The notes under the pieces: generated by a model
What the model was told of the DNA's origin: nothing
Seen by the model: only the letters and a program-made list of their open reading frames with translations
The model's database searches: none
NCBI GenBank assembly: GCA_964373925.1
Contig: CAYJWS010000012.1
Coordinates: forward strand, 1 to 22,784
Source of the DNA: CAYJWS01 sp964373925
Lineage (GTDB): Bacteria > Patescibacteriota > Patescibacteriia > Buchananbacterales > GWA2-38-13
DNA length: 22,784 nucleotides
Direction: 5' to 3'
Shown: positions 13,201 through 20,758 of the stretch, in pieces
Layout of the letters: each line of letters opens with the position of its first letter
Position numbering within the stretch: the stretch's first letter is position 1
Made by a program: the position numbers and the translations under genes

Positions 13201-14577
13201 TTACCATCCAAACATCTTTCCAACGTCTTCCGCTGTTTCACGCCTGCGAGCGACAACTACGTGGCCGTTCTCCGCGATAATCTTTAATGGCGACGAGAGT
13301 AGGCAATGGTGCGACGCAAGCGGATCCTGATACGCGCCCGAGTCAAGAAATACCAGGTAAAAACTCTGCCCGCCGTTTCCGTCATAATCGGGCAAGATAA
13401 TAGAGCTTCCATGCCCAGTATAAATATCGTCCGAATCGCAACTTGAACCGGCGAGCCAGACTTTTATCGTTTTTTTCTCTGCTTTGTCATTACATGGTAT
13501 AACGTGCCACTTTTGGTGAATGGCCCATGTATCAAGCAGGTCATTCATAAAGCTTCCATCAATAATATACCATTTCTTCGCTCGGCCGTTTTTTGCGGGA
13601 ATTTCCTTCACATCTATAACCTTATAAATTGTTATTTGCGACGGAGCCACCATGTATCTCCCCCACTCACACACAAGATTTGGATGAGGCATGTTATTTT
13701 TTTCAGCCTCCTTTTTTAACAAATCAAAAATTTTCTCCATGAGGCTTGTGACAGAGTATCCCTTTACCCTGTTATACGGTATCGGCATTCCGCCTCCGAT
13801 ATTGAGCGTATCAAGAGTGGGATTTATTTTTTTCAGCTTGAAATACACATCAAGCGCGTATTTTATTGGATTTATAACATCGGACAAAAGTTCAATCTGC
13901 GAACCCACGTGATAGTGGAGCATCTTTAGATTCTTGAGCTTGCCCAAAGCTAAAATTTCCTGCGCCGAAAATCCAAACCTATCCACGCTTTTATCCCAGC
14001 GAGATTCAACCTGCACGGGCATATCAAGCCGAATACCGACGTCAAAGCGTGAATAGCGCAAAATCTTTAGTTCATTAGGGCCTTCAATAATTGGAATCAC
14101 TTTAAGTCCCTTATGCTGAAGATCATCAATAAGATTAATATACTTTTCAGTTTTTGGCCCGTTGCACAGAATCCTAATCTTCGGATTAAAAGAATCCTGC
14201 TCGAGCATTTTTTTTACGAGCCACAGCTCGTTATACGATCCTGTTTCAAGATTCGCTCCCTCGCCCACCATCGCCATGACCACTTCTTTATTCTGGTTTA
14301 CCTTCATGGGGTAATGATAGTGGAATTTTCCCCTATACTGTATTTTTTTTATCAAGCTCGCGACAAGATCCAAGAGATCCTCCACGCGTTCTTCAACAAT
14401 AAAAGGAAAAAAAATCTCAACTGGCGTCCCAAGTTTATCAGCCAGATACCGTACGTTGTATTGATTATTGCCTTCTTTGACGATGAGATCGCCTTCCTTG
14501 TTAAAATCAAAATATTGGGTATTAAAATCCTTCATGCCCAGCTTCCAAAATTTTCTCCGATTGTGATTTTTTTCCAT
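13201..14577 (-). CDS. Fold-III PLP decarboxylase, SpeA-like (arginine/ornithine/diaminopimelate family)
   Basis: This 458-residue protein is an alanine-racemase-fold decarboxylase. The PLP lysine is in YPMKVNQNK (89-97, Lys92), a motif close to the YPIKVNQ of biosynthetic arginine decarboxylase. Further motifs are HYHVGSQ (221-227), NIGGGMPIPY (259-268), CEWGRYM (303-309) and SSCDSDD (378-384) with the active-site cysteine. SpeA proteins are usually about 630-660 residues, so this is a short form without the inserted helical region. Arginine decarboxylation to agmatine is the best guess; ornithine or diaminopimelate cannot be excluded. The ATG at 14577 abuts the mltG stop; a second ATG at 14535 has GGAAG nine bases upstream and may be the true start. 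Polyamine supply in an auxotroph is an inferred role. Confidence 0.82.
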   Translation of the reverse strand: MEKNHNRRKFWKLGMKDFNTQYFDFNKEGDLIVKEGNNQYNVRYLADKLGTPVEIFFPFIVEERVEDLLDLVASLIKKIQYRGKFHYHYPMKVNQNKEVVMAMVGEGANLETGSYNELWLVKKMLEQDSFNPKIRILCNGPKTEKYINLIDDLQHKGLKVIPIIEGPNELKILRYSRFDVGIRLDMPVQVESRWDKSVDRFGFSAQEILALGKLKNLKMLHYHVGSQIELLSDVINPIKYALDVYFKLKKINPTLDTLNIGGGMPIPYNRVKGYSVTSLMEKIFDLLKKEAEKNNMPHPNLVCEWGRYMVAPSQITIYKVIDVKEIPAKNGRAKKWYIIDGSFMNDLLDTWAIHQKWHVIPCNDKAEKKTIKVWLAGSSCDSDDIYTGHGSSIILPDYDGNGGQSFYLVFLDSGAYQDPLASHHCLLSSPLKIIAENGHVVVARRRETAEDVGKMFGW

Positions 14578-15597
14578 TTATTTTAAATATTTTTTCTTTG
14601 CCGCGATATGCTCGTCAAAATTCTTGCTGTAAATTACTTGGCCCTCCGGCGTTGTAAGGAAATAAAAATATGGGGAATCCTTCGGATACACTGCCGCGCG
14701 TATGGCGGAAAACCCCGGGTTATTGATAGGTCCGGGCGGAAGCCCGCGATACTTATATGTATTATACGGATTATCCAGAGAAATGTCATCAAGGCTTGAG
14801 CGTGTTTTGTTTTTTCCGGTGATATAATTTACCGTTGAATCCGCCTGAAGGCCGATTCCCTCTTTAAGCCTTTTGTGGAATATTCCGGAAACAATAGCGC
14901 GATCTTCTTCACTAATCACTTCTTTTTCAATAATGCTCGCGAGTGTTAAAATTTTATGAATATTCATGTTTTGGTCTTTTATATCTTTTCTCACCTGGGC
15001 GTCAATCTTTTTATCAAGATTTAAAATCATTTTCTTTATTATATCATCATTGGATGCATTTTTAAATACAAGGTATGTGTCCGGAAAAAGATATCCCTCC
15101 AAATCAACTCCATTAGGCAAGTCCCAGAGTATTTCATAATCATCCCACCACAAGCTCCTTTTCTTTAACGCGTTTAGAAAGTCTTTTTTTTTGCTTATCC
15201 CCTTGCCATCAAGATACTGCGCAATTTCGGTATTTTCCCATCCCTCAATAATTGTAATTTTGTTTTGCTCAAGCGCGCGCATCGAGCTCAAAATACCAAT
15301 AATGTCTTTTATGCTGATATTTTTTGGAATATTATATTCTCCAGCGCGAAGTTTGTCGTCTTTTTTGGTCTGCCACGCGTAGATATTAAAAATAAAAGAG
15401 CTTGTAATAAGCCCCTCTTCTCTTAGGCGCTTGCTGATATCTTCGGAGCTCTCGCCTGCTTGGATTGTAAACTTCTTTGTCTCGGAAAAATCAGAATTCT
15501 TCTTGCTTATCGCGCTGGAATAAAACAAATAACCCCCCAATATAAAAACCGCTGCCAATAATACAAGAATGCTAAAAATGCGCAATGCTCTTCTCAT
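14578..15597 (-). CDS. mltG: Endolytic murein transglycosylase MltG
   Basis: MltG cleaves nascent glycan strands at the outer face of the membrane and so sets glycan length. The 339 residues comprise a transmembrane anchor (about 5-27), a LysM-like subdomain (43-64, FTIQAGESSEDISKRLREEG), and the YceG catalytic domain with LEGYLFPDTY (166-175), ASIIEKE (220-226, catalytic Glu in this motif), LQADSTVNY (250-258) and NTYKYRGLPPGPINNPG. All diagnostic residues are present. It is followed with no spacing by the decarboxylase gene (TAA then ATG), so the two are one transcript. Upstream, a dispersed repeat separates it from the nucleotidyltransferase gene. Together with ftsI and murF it indicates a real peptidoglycan wall. 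Confidence 0.95.
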   Translation of the reverse strand: MRRALRIFSILVLLAAVFILGGYLFYSSAISKKNSDFSETKKFTIQAGESSEDISKRLREEGLITSSFIFNIYAWQTKKDDKLRAGEYNIPKNISIKDIIGILSSMRALEQNKITIIEGWENTEIAQYLDGKGISKKKDFLNALKKRSLWWDDYEILWDLPNGVDLEGYLFPDTYLVFKNASNDDIIKKMILNLDKKIDAQVRKDIKDQNMNIHKILTLASIIEKEVISEEDRAIVSGIFHKRLKEGIGLQADSTVNYITGKNKTRSSLDDISLDNPYNTYKYRGLPPGPINNPGFSAIRAAVYPKDSPYFYFLTTPEGQVIYSKNFDEHIAAKKKYLK

Positions 15598-15660
15598 TTC
15601 AAAATTATCTTATTAGAACCTATATCAAAAAAAATAATTTAACTGTTATTCCCTAGTTTT

Positions 15661-15693
15661 CTGGATCCCCCCAAAGCTTCGGGGGGATGACAA
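15661..15693. repeat. Dispersed CTGGATCC-GGATGACA repeat, copy 1
   Basis: CTGGATCCCCCC at the left and GGGGGGATGACAA at the right enclose AAAGCTTC, a near-perfect hairpin with one mismatch. A copy differing by one base is at 20204-20236. AT-rich TTAGAAATTAG words follow at 15735-15765. Confidence 0.85.
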
Positions 15694-15734
15694 AATAGAG
15701 AAAAGCGACATTTTTAAGATAGGTTATAAAAATT

Positions 15735-15767
15735 TATTAGAAATTAGTAATTAGAAATTGGAAATTT
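15735..15767. repeat. AT-rich TTAGAAATTAG-type repeat
   Basis: The words TTAGAAATTAG, TAATTAGAAATTGG follow each other immediately past the nucleotidyltransferase stop. The same degenerate unit occurs at 4445-4475 (inverted), 4510-4540 and 11070-11100, always between genes. Confidence 0.7.
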
Positions 15768-16475
15768 TCAAACTCCTCTCCATTCTTTCTTGACTTTTTC
15801 ATACCTCTCATGCGTTCCGGTGTCAAACCATTGGCCATCTCCCCTATGTCCATACAAAAGCCCGAGCTTTGCAAGTTTTGGGAATATATCTTTTTCCATC
15901 ATAGCAAAGTCCGCGTCTTCCACAAAGTCAAAAATACCCGGACTTAATATATAATATCCAGAATTAATAAGCTTAGACGGCGCTTCTTCTTTTTTTGGTT
16001 TTTCAACAAAACTCGTAATCTTATACTCGTTCATCTCCACAACCCCATATGAAGACGGGTCTTCGACCTCATAAAGCGCAATAGTTGCTATCCCATTATG
16101 CGAGTTATGAAAATCAATAAATTTTTTCAAATCCAACGAAAATAAATTATCCGCATTCATCACTAGAAAGTCCTCTTTGGGATAATTGCCTTTTTGTTTC
16201 ATGAGCATTAGTGGGCCGGCTGTTCCCATGGGCTCTTGTTCCACGATAAAATCCAAGTTTACGCCGTGATTTTTATTTTTTTTAAAATAATCCAATATGC
16301 TTTCCGCCATATAGCCCAAAGAAAGCGTAACGTCAAATATTTCATATTTTTTTAGAATTTCAAAAACATGCTCGGTGAGATTTTTATCATCGATAGGAAT
16401 GAGCGGTTTTGGAATAGTATTGGTTAACGGTTGGAGGCGAGTGCCCTTGCCTCCTGCTAAAAGTATGGCTCTCAT
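15768..16475 (-). CDS. Sugar-1-phosphate nucleotidyltransferase
   Basis: This 235-residue enzyme joins a sugar 1-phosphate to an NTP, giving an activated NDP-sugar for glycan synthesis. The Rossmann-type signature LLAGGKGTRLQPLTNTIPKP (5-24) is intact. EQEPMGTAGPL (about 79-89) is the base- and sugar-binding region, NADNLF carries the metal-binding Asp, and VEKPKK and NSGYYIL are further family motifs; GQWFDTGTHERY closes the domain. There is no C-terminal left-handed helix, so it is a short, single-domain form like mannose-1-phosphate guanylyltransferase or glucose-1-phosphate thymidylyltransferase homologues. The exact sugar and nucleotide cannot be read from sequence. It probably has its own promoter (16513-16541) with a short leader and no Shine-Dalgarno. 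Confidence 0.88.
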   Translation of the reverse strand: MRAILLAGGKGTRLQPLTNTIPKPLIPIDDKNLTEHVFEILKKYEIFDVTLSLGYMAESILDYFKKNKNHGVNLDFIVEQEPMGTAGPLMLMKQKGNYPKEDFLVMNADNLFSLDLKKFIDFHNSHNGIATIALYEVEDPSSYGVVEMNEYKITSFVEKPKKEEAPSKLINSGYYILSPGIFDFVEDADFAMMEKDIFPKLAKLGLLYGHRGDGQWFDTGTHERYEKVKKEWRGV

Positions 16476-16477
16476 AG

Positions 16478-16511
16478 GGTACGGATTACGCTGATGCCTA
16501 TCGGCCGCGGA
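16478..16511. repeat. GGATTACGCTGAT/CCGCGGATTA repeat remnant
   Basis: The sequence ACGGATTACGCTGATGCC followed by CGGCCGCGGATTAT is built of the GGATTACGCTGAT and CGCGGAT words that I associate with surroundings of GxxExxY genes in other genomes. The broken GxxExxY gene begins about 60 bases away. The association is from memory and needs a search. Confidence 0.4.
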
Positions 16512-16512
16512 T

Positions 16513-16541
16513 TATATATTATATAAAAATTTTTTACACAA
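16513..16541 (-). promoter_or_regulatory. Candidate promoter of the nucleotidyltransferase gene
   Basis: Minus-strand TTGTGT (16541-16536), 17-base spacer, TATATA (16518-16513). Box quality is moderate and the region is generally AT-rich. Confidence 0.4.
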
Positions 16542-16569
16542 ACCGAGAACAAAAACATATTTATTATTA

Positions 16570-16962
16570 TCAAATAAATCTTTTATTAATAACTCTCTTT
16601 ATTTCTAATGGTCTTGTTCTAAAATTTATTATCAATCCGAGTCTTAATTTTGCCGCTTCTAAATATCTAATAATTTGTTTTATATTCTCACCAGATATTT
16701 TATCGGTAGTCTTTATCTCTAATAATACTATATCCTCTATTATAAAATCAGCCCTAAAACTTCCTAAAAGTTTCCCCTCATACATAACTTGAATTGGAAA
16801 TTCTTGCTTAAAAAGTATTTTTCTATCTTGAAGTTATGTTGCGATTGCGCGACAATAATGCTTCTCCTGAAATTTTGTCCCCAGGTCATTTTGAATTTTA
16901 AAAACTATTCCCCTTAATGTATAAGTCAAGTCAGAATAAATTAATTTTTCTGATTCGTTCAT
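16570..16962 (-). pseudogene. GxxExxY protein, broken by an in-frame TAA
   Basis: The full reading frame runs from ATG at 16962 (MNESEKLIYSDLTYTLRGIV) to TAA at 16572-16570, 129 sense codons, but codon 43 is TAA (16836-16834) in the segment EKHYCRAIAT-stop-LQDRKILFKQEFP. In intact members this position is usually glutamate (as in ...AIELxxRGI), so one G-to-T change of GAA explains it. The remainder, from MYEGKLLGSFRADFIIED on, shows the PD-(D/E)XK-like core of the family: RADFIIEDIVLLEIKT with Asp and ExK, then a helix and GLIINF. The 3' part could be translated alone from the ATG at 16785, but it would lack the N-terminal helices. Intact GxxExxY proteins are about 125 residues and of unsettled function. 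It lies 12 bases downstream of pcm on the same strand. Confidence 0.82.
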
Positions 16963-16974
16963 AAAAAATCACTT

Positions 16975-17610
16975 TTATCCGAGGGCTTTGCCATCCGAAT
17001 CATCCGCGATTAGCGGGACAAACACAAACCCCGGATAAATTCTTTCAGTATACTGTGTTTTTGAAATTTTTTCAATAAGGCGAATATCATTATTTTTTGT
17101 GGGAATCACCATCTTTCCGCCAATCTTTAATTGCTCTTTAAGTGCCTTGGGAATGGCAAGTGCCGCGGCGGCAACATGCACTCTATCAAAAGGAGCATAT
17201 TCCTTCAAGCCCTGGGTTCCGTCTCCATGGATAATTTTTACATTTTTAAAATTATATTTTCCAAGATTGTTTTTGCAAAATTCCACAAGATCTTCTACTC
17301 TTTCTATGCCATACACTTTTCCCTTTGGCCCTACTATACTCGCGAGCAATGCGCTCACCCACCCAGAGCCAGATCCAACGTCAAGAATAGTTTCTCCTCT
17401 ATGCGCATCAAGGAGCTCAAGCATAAATGCGACGGTGTAAGGCTGCGATATTGTTTGATCCTCAAACGTCGGCAATGCCTCGTCGCGCCAAGCCTCGCTT
17501 CGTATGCTTTCCGGTACAAAATCAGCCCTTGCGACTTTTTTAAATGCTTCAATTATAAGAGAAGTTTTAAGCGCTCCATCGCCAATGAGTTTTTGGACCA
17601 ACGCGTTCAT
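16975..17610 (-). CDS. pcm: Protein-L-isoaspartate O-methyltransferase
   Basis: Pcm methylates L-isoaspartyl residues in damaged proteins, using S-adenosylmethionine, and so starts their repair to aspartate. The 211-residue length is usual. Diagnostic motifs are DEALPTFEDQTISQPYTVA (about 43-61, with active-site Ser55), the SAM-binding ILDVGSGSGW (75-84), VYGIERVEDLVEFCKNN, GDGTQGLKEYAPFDRVHVAAA and IGGKMVIPT. The C-terminus ends FVFVPLIADDSDGKALG. It is transcribed divergently from the DUF212 gene across 100 bases containing TATAAT and an AATGTC/GACATT inverted repeat. No Shine-Dalgarno precedes the start. The broken GxxExxY gene follows directly. Confidence 0.92.
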   Translation of the reverse strand: MNALVQKLIGDGALKTSLIIEAFKKVARADFVPESIRSEAWRDEALPTFEDQTISQPYTVAFMLELLDAHRGETILDVGSGSGWVSALLASIVGPKGKVYGIERVEDLVEFCKNNLGKYNFKNVKIIHGDGTQGLKEYAPFDRVHVAAAALAIPKALKEQLKIGGKMVIPTKNNDIRLIEKISKTQYTERIYPGFVFVPLIADDSDGKALG

Positions 17611-17638
17611 AAAACTTTAATTTTTTAGCAAATATTGA

Positions 17639-17661
17639 TATAATGTCTATGTTGACATTGC
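17639..17661. promoter_or_regulatory. Divergent promoter or operator region between pcm and the DUF212 gene
   Basis: TATAAT (17639-17644, plus strand) is followed by the inverted repeat AATGTC-TATGTT-GACATT and by TTGACA at 17652-17657. No single pair of boxes has ideal spacing, so promoter assignment on either strand is tentative. Confidence 0.35.
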
Positions 17662-17710
17662 CTTTATTACAGTGTCTTAGTCTATTAAGAATACAATACT
17701 AAAAATTTTT

Positions 17711-18157
17711 ATGCCATACGCGCCCATACTTATTCCCGTCATTGTTGCCGTACTCACGCAGATAATAAAGCTTTCCATTGATAAAATCCAAGGGAATCTT
17801 AATATAAAAAATATTTTTATCAGCTACGGAGGCATGCCCTCCGCGCACACCGCATTGGCAGTGTCAGCGACAACGCTCGCGGGAATAGTAGAGGGGCTGG
17901 ATTCTACGGTTTTCGCGCTGGGTTGTATTTTTACGCTCATTATCATGCGCGATGCCGTCACTTTTCGCAATATTTTAGGAAAGCAAGGAAAACTTCTCAA
18001 TGAAATGGTTAGCACTCTTCCCGATAACGAGCAAAAAATCAAGCCTCACTTTATGGAGCGCGTAGGGCATTCATTCTCCGAGGTAGTTATTGGCGCGATA
18101 TGGGGAGTCTTAAGCACCGTAATTCTCTATAAAATACTTAATTCCTTATATTTTTAA
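17711..18157 (+). CDS. DUF212 / divergent PAP2-family membrane protein
   Basis: This 148-residue protein matches the DUF212 (YuiD-like) family, a divergent branch of the PAP2 phosphatase superfamily. The hallmark GGMPSAHT is at 40-47, RDAVTFRNILGKQGKLLNEM at 80-99 and RVGHSFSEVVIGAIWG at 117-132; these correspond to the PSxH and SRxxxxxH-type motifs. About four hydrophobic segments (4-22, 47-62, 65-80, 122-145) place it in the membrane. A lipid-phosphate phosphatase role, perhaps on undecaprenyl pyrophosphate, is possible but not shown. It is followed after three bases by the polytopic membrane gene, so the two are co-transcribed. Confidence 0.88.
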   Translation: MPYAPILIPVIVAVLTQIIKLSIDKIQGNLNIKNIFISYGGMPSAHTALAVSATTLAGIVEGLDSTVFALGCIFTLIIMRDAVTFRNILGKQGKLLNEMVSTLPDNEQKIKPHFMERVGHSFSEVVIGAIWGVLSTVILYKILNSLYF

Positions 18158-18160
18158 TAT

Positions 18161-19429
18161 ATGAACGAAAATCTCTTACATTATATTAAACAACGTTTTT
18201 CGCAAAAAGCAAGCGAGGGCGATATTATTGAAGAGCTCAAAAAAACCGGATGGGGTATCTCCGATATTAATATCGCGTTGGCGGAGGCAAAAGGAATTCT
18301 TCCGCCTCCTCGACCGCTCCCGGGTCCGGGCGAGCTTTTAAAAGAATCTTTCTTAGTATACAGAAAAAAATATAAATTTTATCTGGGAATACTCTTGTTG
18401 CCTTTTTTCATAAATGTTGTTCCAGTTATTTTATTTATGTTTTTTATGCAGTCAATATCGAGTATGTTCGCTTCAAAAAGGTTTGACGCGTCCCTGCTCA
18501 TCCAATATCCGGCGATAATAATAGGATTTTTTGTTTGGATTCTTGCCCTCTTTATTGCAAGTATCACGAGCCAATCTGCCATTCTCTACTCGGTAACTCA
18601 TGCTCAAGAGGAGAATCTTACCATAGGATCATCCTACAAAAAAGGCTCAAAATACATCTGGCAACTGCTCTGGATAGGATGCATCTCCGGCCTGCTTATT
18701 GCTGGTGGCATGTTTCTCTTCGTAATTCCTGGAATTATTTTCTCTATTTGGTTTTCATTTTCCGCTCTAACACTCTTTGATCAAAACATAAAAGGCTCGG
18801 AAGCACTCTCAAAAAGCAAACTCTACGTTCAAGGATATTTTTGGCCGATTCTTGGAAGAATGTTTTTTATGACGCTTATTTCAATTATCGCAAGTTTCGC
18901 TATTTCGTCTACCGTTGAATTTATCGGCATCTTCGTAAGCCTTGCCGGCATACCCAAGGAAATAACTTCAAGCTTTTCTCAAGCAATGGGCTCCGTAGTC
19001 AGCTATGTCGTCATGCCTCTTTGGCTCATATACTGGTATAAAGTCTACTCGCGCATGAAAGAACTAAATAAAGAAAAAATCCCGCAAAAAAACAGCCTCT
19101 CAAAGATTGGCATAGCTGCAATCTTTGGATGGATTTTATTTTTCGCGCTTTTTGCCCTTGCCATATACGGGATTACAAGGCTACCTTCTATACAGTCATA
19201 TTCTAACAGTATTGACCTTTTAACAATCCAAGCTCCATTGTCTCTTTACTATAAAGACAACCAAAAATATCCTCAAAATATCAATGAACTGTCGCCCTTA
19301 TACATTCAAGAACTTCCCTCTCTTTACAAAAATCAACAAAATTTTCTCTATGGGCCAAGCACAGATAGGCAAACGTATAAATTGTGCATTATTGAAAATG
19401 CCAAAGAAGCAGAATGCGTGAAGAGATAA
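18161..19429 (+). CDS. Polytopic membrane protein with UBA-like N-terminus and pilin-like C-terminus
   Basis: This 422-residue protein has three parts. The N-terminal 45 residues (LLHYIKQRFSQKASEGDIIE, then ELKKTGWGISDINIALAEAK) form a small helical domain resembling UBA/TS-N-type helices that recur in membrane proteins of these bacteria. A proline-rich hinge (PPPRPLPGPGE) leads to about six membrane segments between 72 and 340, including FVIPGIIFSIWFSFS, similar to the glycerophosphodiester-phosphodiesterase-type membrane region. After the last helix comes a 70-residue outer part (APLSLYYKDNQKYPQNINEL, then SPLYIQELPSLY, ending in CIIENAKEAECVKR), which resembles the C-terminal globular part of type IV/T2SS pseudopilins, with two cysteines. 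It is co-transcribed with the DUF212 gene. Function is unknown. Confidence 0.7.
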   Translation: MNENLLHYIKQRFSQKASEGDIIEELKKTGWGISDINIALAEAKGILPPPRPLPGPGELLKESFLVYRKKYKFYLGILLLPFFINVVPVILFMFFMQSISSMFASKRFDASLLIQYPAIIIGFFVWILALFIASITSQSAILYSVTHAQEENLTIGSSYKKGSKYIWQLLWIGCISGLLIAGGMFLFVIPGIIFSIWFSFSALTLFDQNIKGSEALSKSKLYVQGYFWPILGRMFFMTLISIIASFAISSTVEFIGIFVSLAGIPKEITSSFSQAMGSVVSYVVMPLWLIYWYKVYSRMKELNKEKIPQKNSLSKIGIAAIFGWILFFALFALAIYGITRLPSIQSYSNSIDLLTIQAPLSLYYKDNQKYPQNINELSPLYIQELPSLYKNQQNFLYGPSTDRQTYKLCIIENAKEAECVKR

Positions 19430-19454
19430 TAAAGATAAAAAATAGCCCTCCTCT

Positions 19455-19602
19455 CCGATATCGGCTTCTCGTCCCGAGCTCGAAGTCGAGGGAAGAGGAG
19501 ATGGAGGTGAGGTTACGAACAAAGTCTAGCACATGAATTTATTTCTTCAGTAAAATATATATCGTTACCTCACCCATAATCCCTCTCCGCCTTCGGAGAG
19601 AA
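19455..19602. repeat. Repeat block after the membrane-protein gene
   Basis: CCTCCTCTCC at the left and GGAGATGGAGGTGAGGTTACGA (about 19490-19519) face TCGTTACCTCACCC (about 19561-19574), an inverted pair about 45 bases apart. Next is CTCTCCG CCTT CGGAGAG (19585-19602), a 7-bp hairpin. The convergent genes end at 19429 and 19660; no gene is seen between. Confidence 0.7.
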
Positions 19603-19659
19603 AAATTTTGTATCTTGAAAAAATCACAAAAACCTTCAGGACAAGCTTATCTCTAAAAA

Positions 19660-20112
19660 TTAGGACTCTAAAAATTTTTCAATAACTTCTTTTGCCTCTT
19701 GCACGTCTTTATATTTTTTTACACTCACATTTTCATACCTCTCCGGCGTCATGCCGCGAATCATGGGCGACGCGAAAAACTCGCGTGCCTCGCCATACAA
19801 ACATAAGATATTGGCTTTTATTTTTCCAAAATGATGTTTTGTGCGAGCGTATTCAATTTCGCGGCCAGTGCCCGTGCTCGCCCCGGAGATTTCCGCTATA
19901 ATATGGGTGGCAGAGTCAAGCCACGCGATATCTCGTTTTTCAATATCTTCGGCTTTCATATTCTTGTCAATAATTTTTCTTTCCGCAATATGTTCTGTTA
20001 ATACTTCATGCCCAAGCCTTTGAATATAATGGATAAGTAATATTATATTTTCCGCCTCTATTCTATCACCTCGTATTGCTCCCGCGAAATAAACTTGTTT
20101 TTTGTTATTCAT
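19660..20112 (-). CDS. DNPH1-like 2'-deoxynucleoside 5'-phosphate N-hydrolase (nucleoside deoxyribosyltransferase fold)
   Basis: This 150-residue protein has the nucleoside 2-deoxyribosyltransferase fold and resembles DNPH1/Rcl, which removes the base from (modified) deoxynucleoside monophosphates. Matching segments are VYFAGAIRG (7-15), VLTEHIAE (37-44), DIAWLDSATHIIAEISGAST (61-80), TGREIEYAR (82-90, with Glu85 at the catalytic position) and SPMIRG (115-120). The SMIRG-like motif and the LTEH motif favour DNPH1 over classical transferases. Sanitising aberrant deoxynucleotides would suit a salvage-dependent organism; that role is inferred. It is convergent with the membrane-protein gene and precedes a repeat-filled spacer. 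No clear Shine-Dalgarno is visible. Confidence 0.83.
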   Translation of the reverse strand: MNNKKQVYFAGAIRGDRIEAENIILLIHYIQRLGHEVLTEHIAERKIIDKNMKAEDIEKRDIAWLDSATHIIAEISGASTGTGREIEYARTKHHFGKIKANILCLYGEAREFFASPMIRGMTPERYENVSVKKYKDVQEAKEVIEKFLES

Positions 20113-20161
20113 ATTTTTTTGTTAATTTTCTTGAATTACATATCCCACTCTTTCTGTTATT

Positions 20162-20236
20162 CCCCCGAACGCTTTCGGGGAAATACTGCATTACATATCC
20201 TTTCTGGATCCCCCCGAAGCTTCGGGGGGATGACAA
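20162..20236. repeat. Dispersed hairpins, including CTGGATCC-GGATGACA copy 2
   Basis: CCCCGAA CGCT TTCGGGG (20163-20180) is followed by the repeat at 20204-20236, whose centre ATCCCCCCGAAG/CTTCGGGGGGAT (20208-20231) is a perfect 24-base palindrome. The second copy of this repeat is at 15661-15693. Confidence 0.85.
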
Positions 20237-20260
20237 TGTAAGAGAGTTTCATAATTTAAG

Positions 20261-20755
20261 TTAATTCATCTTCTTCTGTAAATAACTTGAGAAATAATTT
20301 TTATAGCGGTTTTGCAACTCTGATATCTTCCAATCATTATGTGTAATGACTTTTCTAAAAAGATTGCTCCCGCATGCGCATTGAAGGTGAAGGTCGGAAG
20401 AATTGCACATGGCGTAATCTATGGTAAGCTCTTCATGGGGCTCAATATCTCGCATGGCGACAATTCCCAATGCTCCATAAAAACCGCAGTTGGGATCGCA
20501 CGAATGATTCATATAATAGGCGTAGGGCTCTTCATATTTTTTTCCTATAAAAATTTTGTCATCTTCTACTTGTATACAAAACGTCTTTCCTTTTTCATAT
20601 ATTGTTTCAGCTTCTTTGGTGGACACCATCTTTCCATTTCCATCCGTAAAATCCAAAATCTTTTCGTTTTTATTTATTTTTTCTAGGGCGTATGCGCCCT
20701 TGCCGTGAGTGGCGCTTTTTCGCAACTGCAATTTTTTTGAAATAAATGACGGCAT
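20261..20755 (-). CDS. SET-domain protein with post-SET-like cysteines
   Basis: SET domains are SAM-dependent lysine methyltransferases. The 164-residue protein has GKGAYALEKINKNE (18-31), the pseudoknot motif MNHSCDPNCGF (82-92), EELTIDYAMC (108-117) and CACGS (126-130), where Cys117, Cys126 and Cys128 resemble a zinc-binding post-SET site together with Cys90 or Cys86. It is a single compact domain without pre-SET or DNA-binding parts. Bacterial members have been linked to chromatin-protein or ribosomal-protein methylation, but no substrate can be read here. It starts three bases after the stop of the histidine phosphatase gene, so they are co-transcribed. Acquisition by transfer is possible, as bacterial SET genes are patchy. 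Confidence 0.9.
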   Translation of the reverse strand: MPSFISKKLQLRKSATHGKGAYALEKINKNEKILDFTDGNGKMVSTKEAETIYEKGKTFCIQVEDDKIFIGKKYEEPYAYYMNHSCDPNCGFYGALGIVAMRDIEPHEELTIDYAMCNSSDLHLQCACGSNLFRKVITHNDWKISELQNRYKNYFSSYLQKKMN

Positions 20756-20758
20756 AGT

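Noticed and set aside
12059..16962. Reassignment of TAA as a sense codon
   Set aside because: TAA ends several intact genes here (ftsI, mltG, pcm neighbours), so two interrupted small genes are better explained by mutation or error.
17131..17628. Plus-strand frame of 165 codons opposite pcm
   Set aside because: Antisense to a gene with all Pcm motifs; composition is cysteine/phenylalanine-rich, typical of a shadow.
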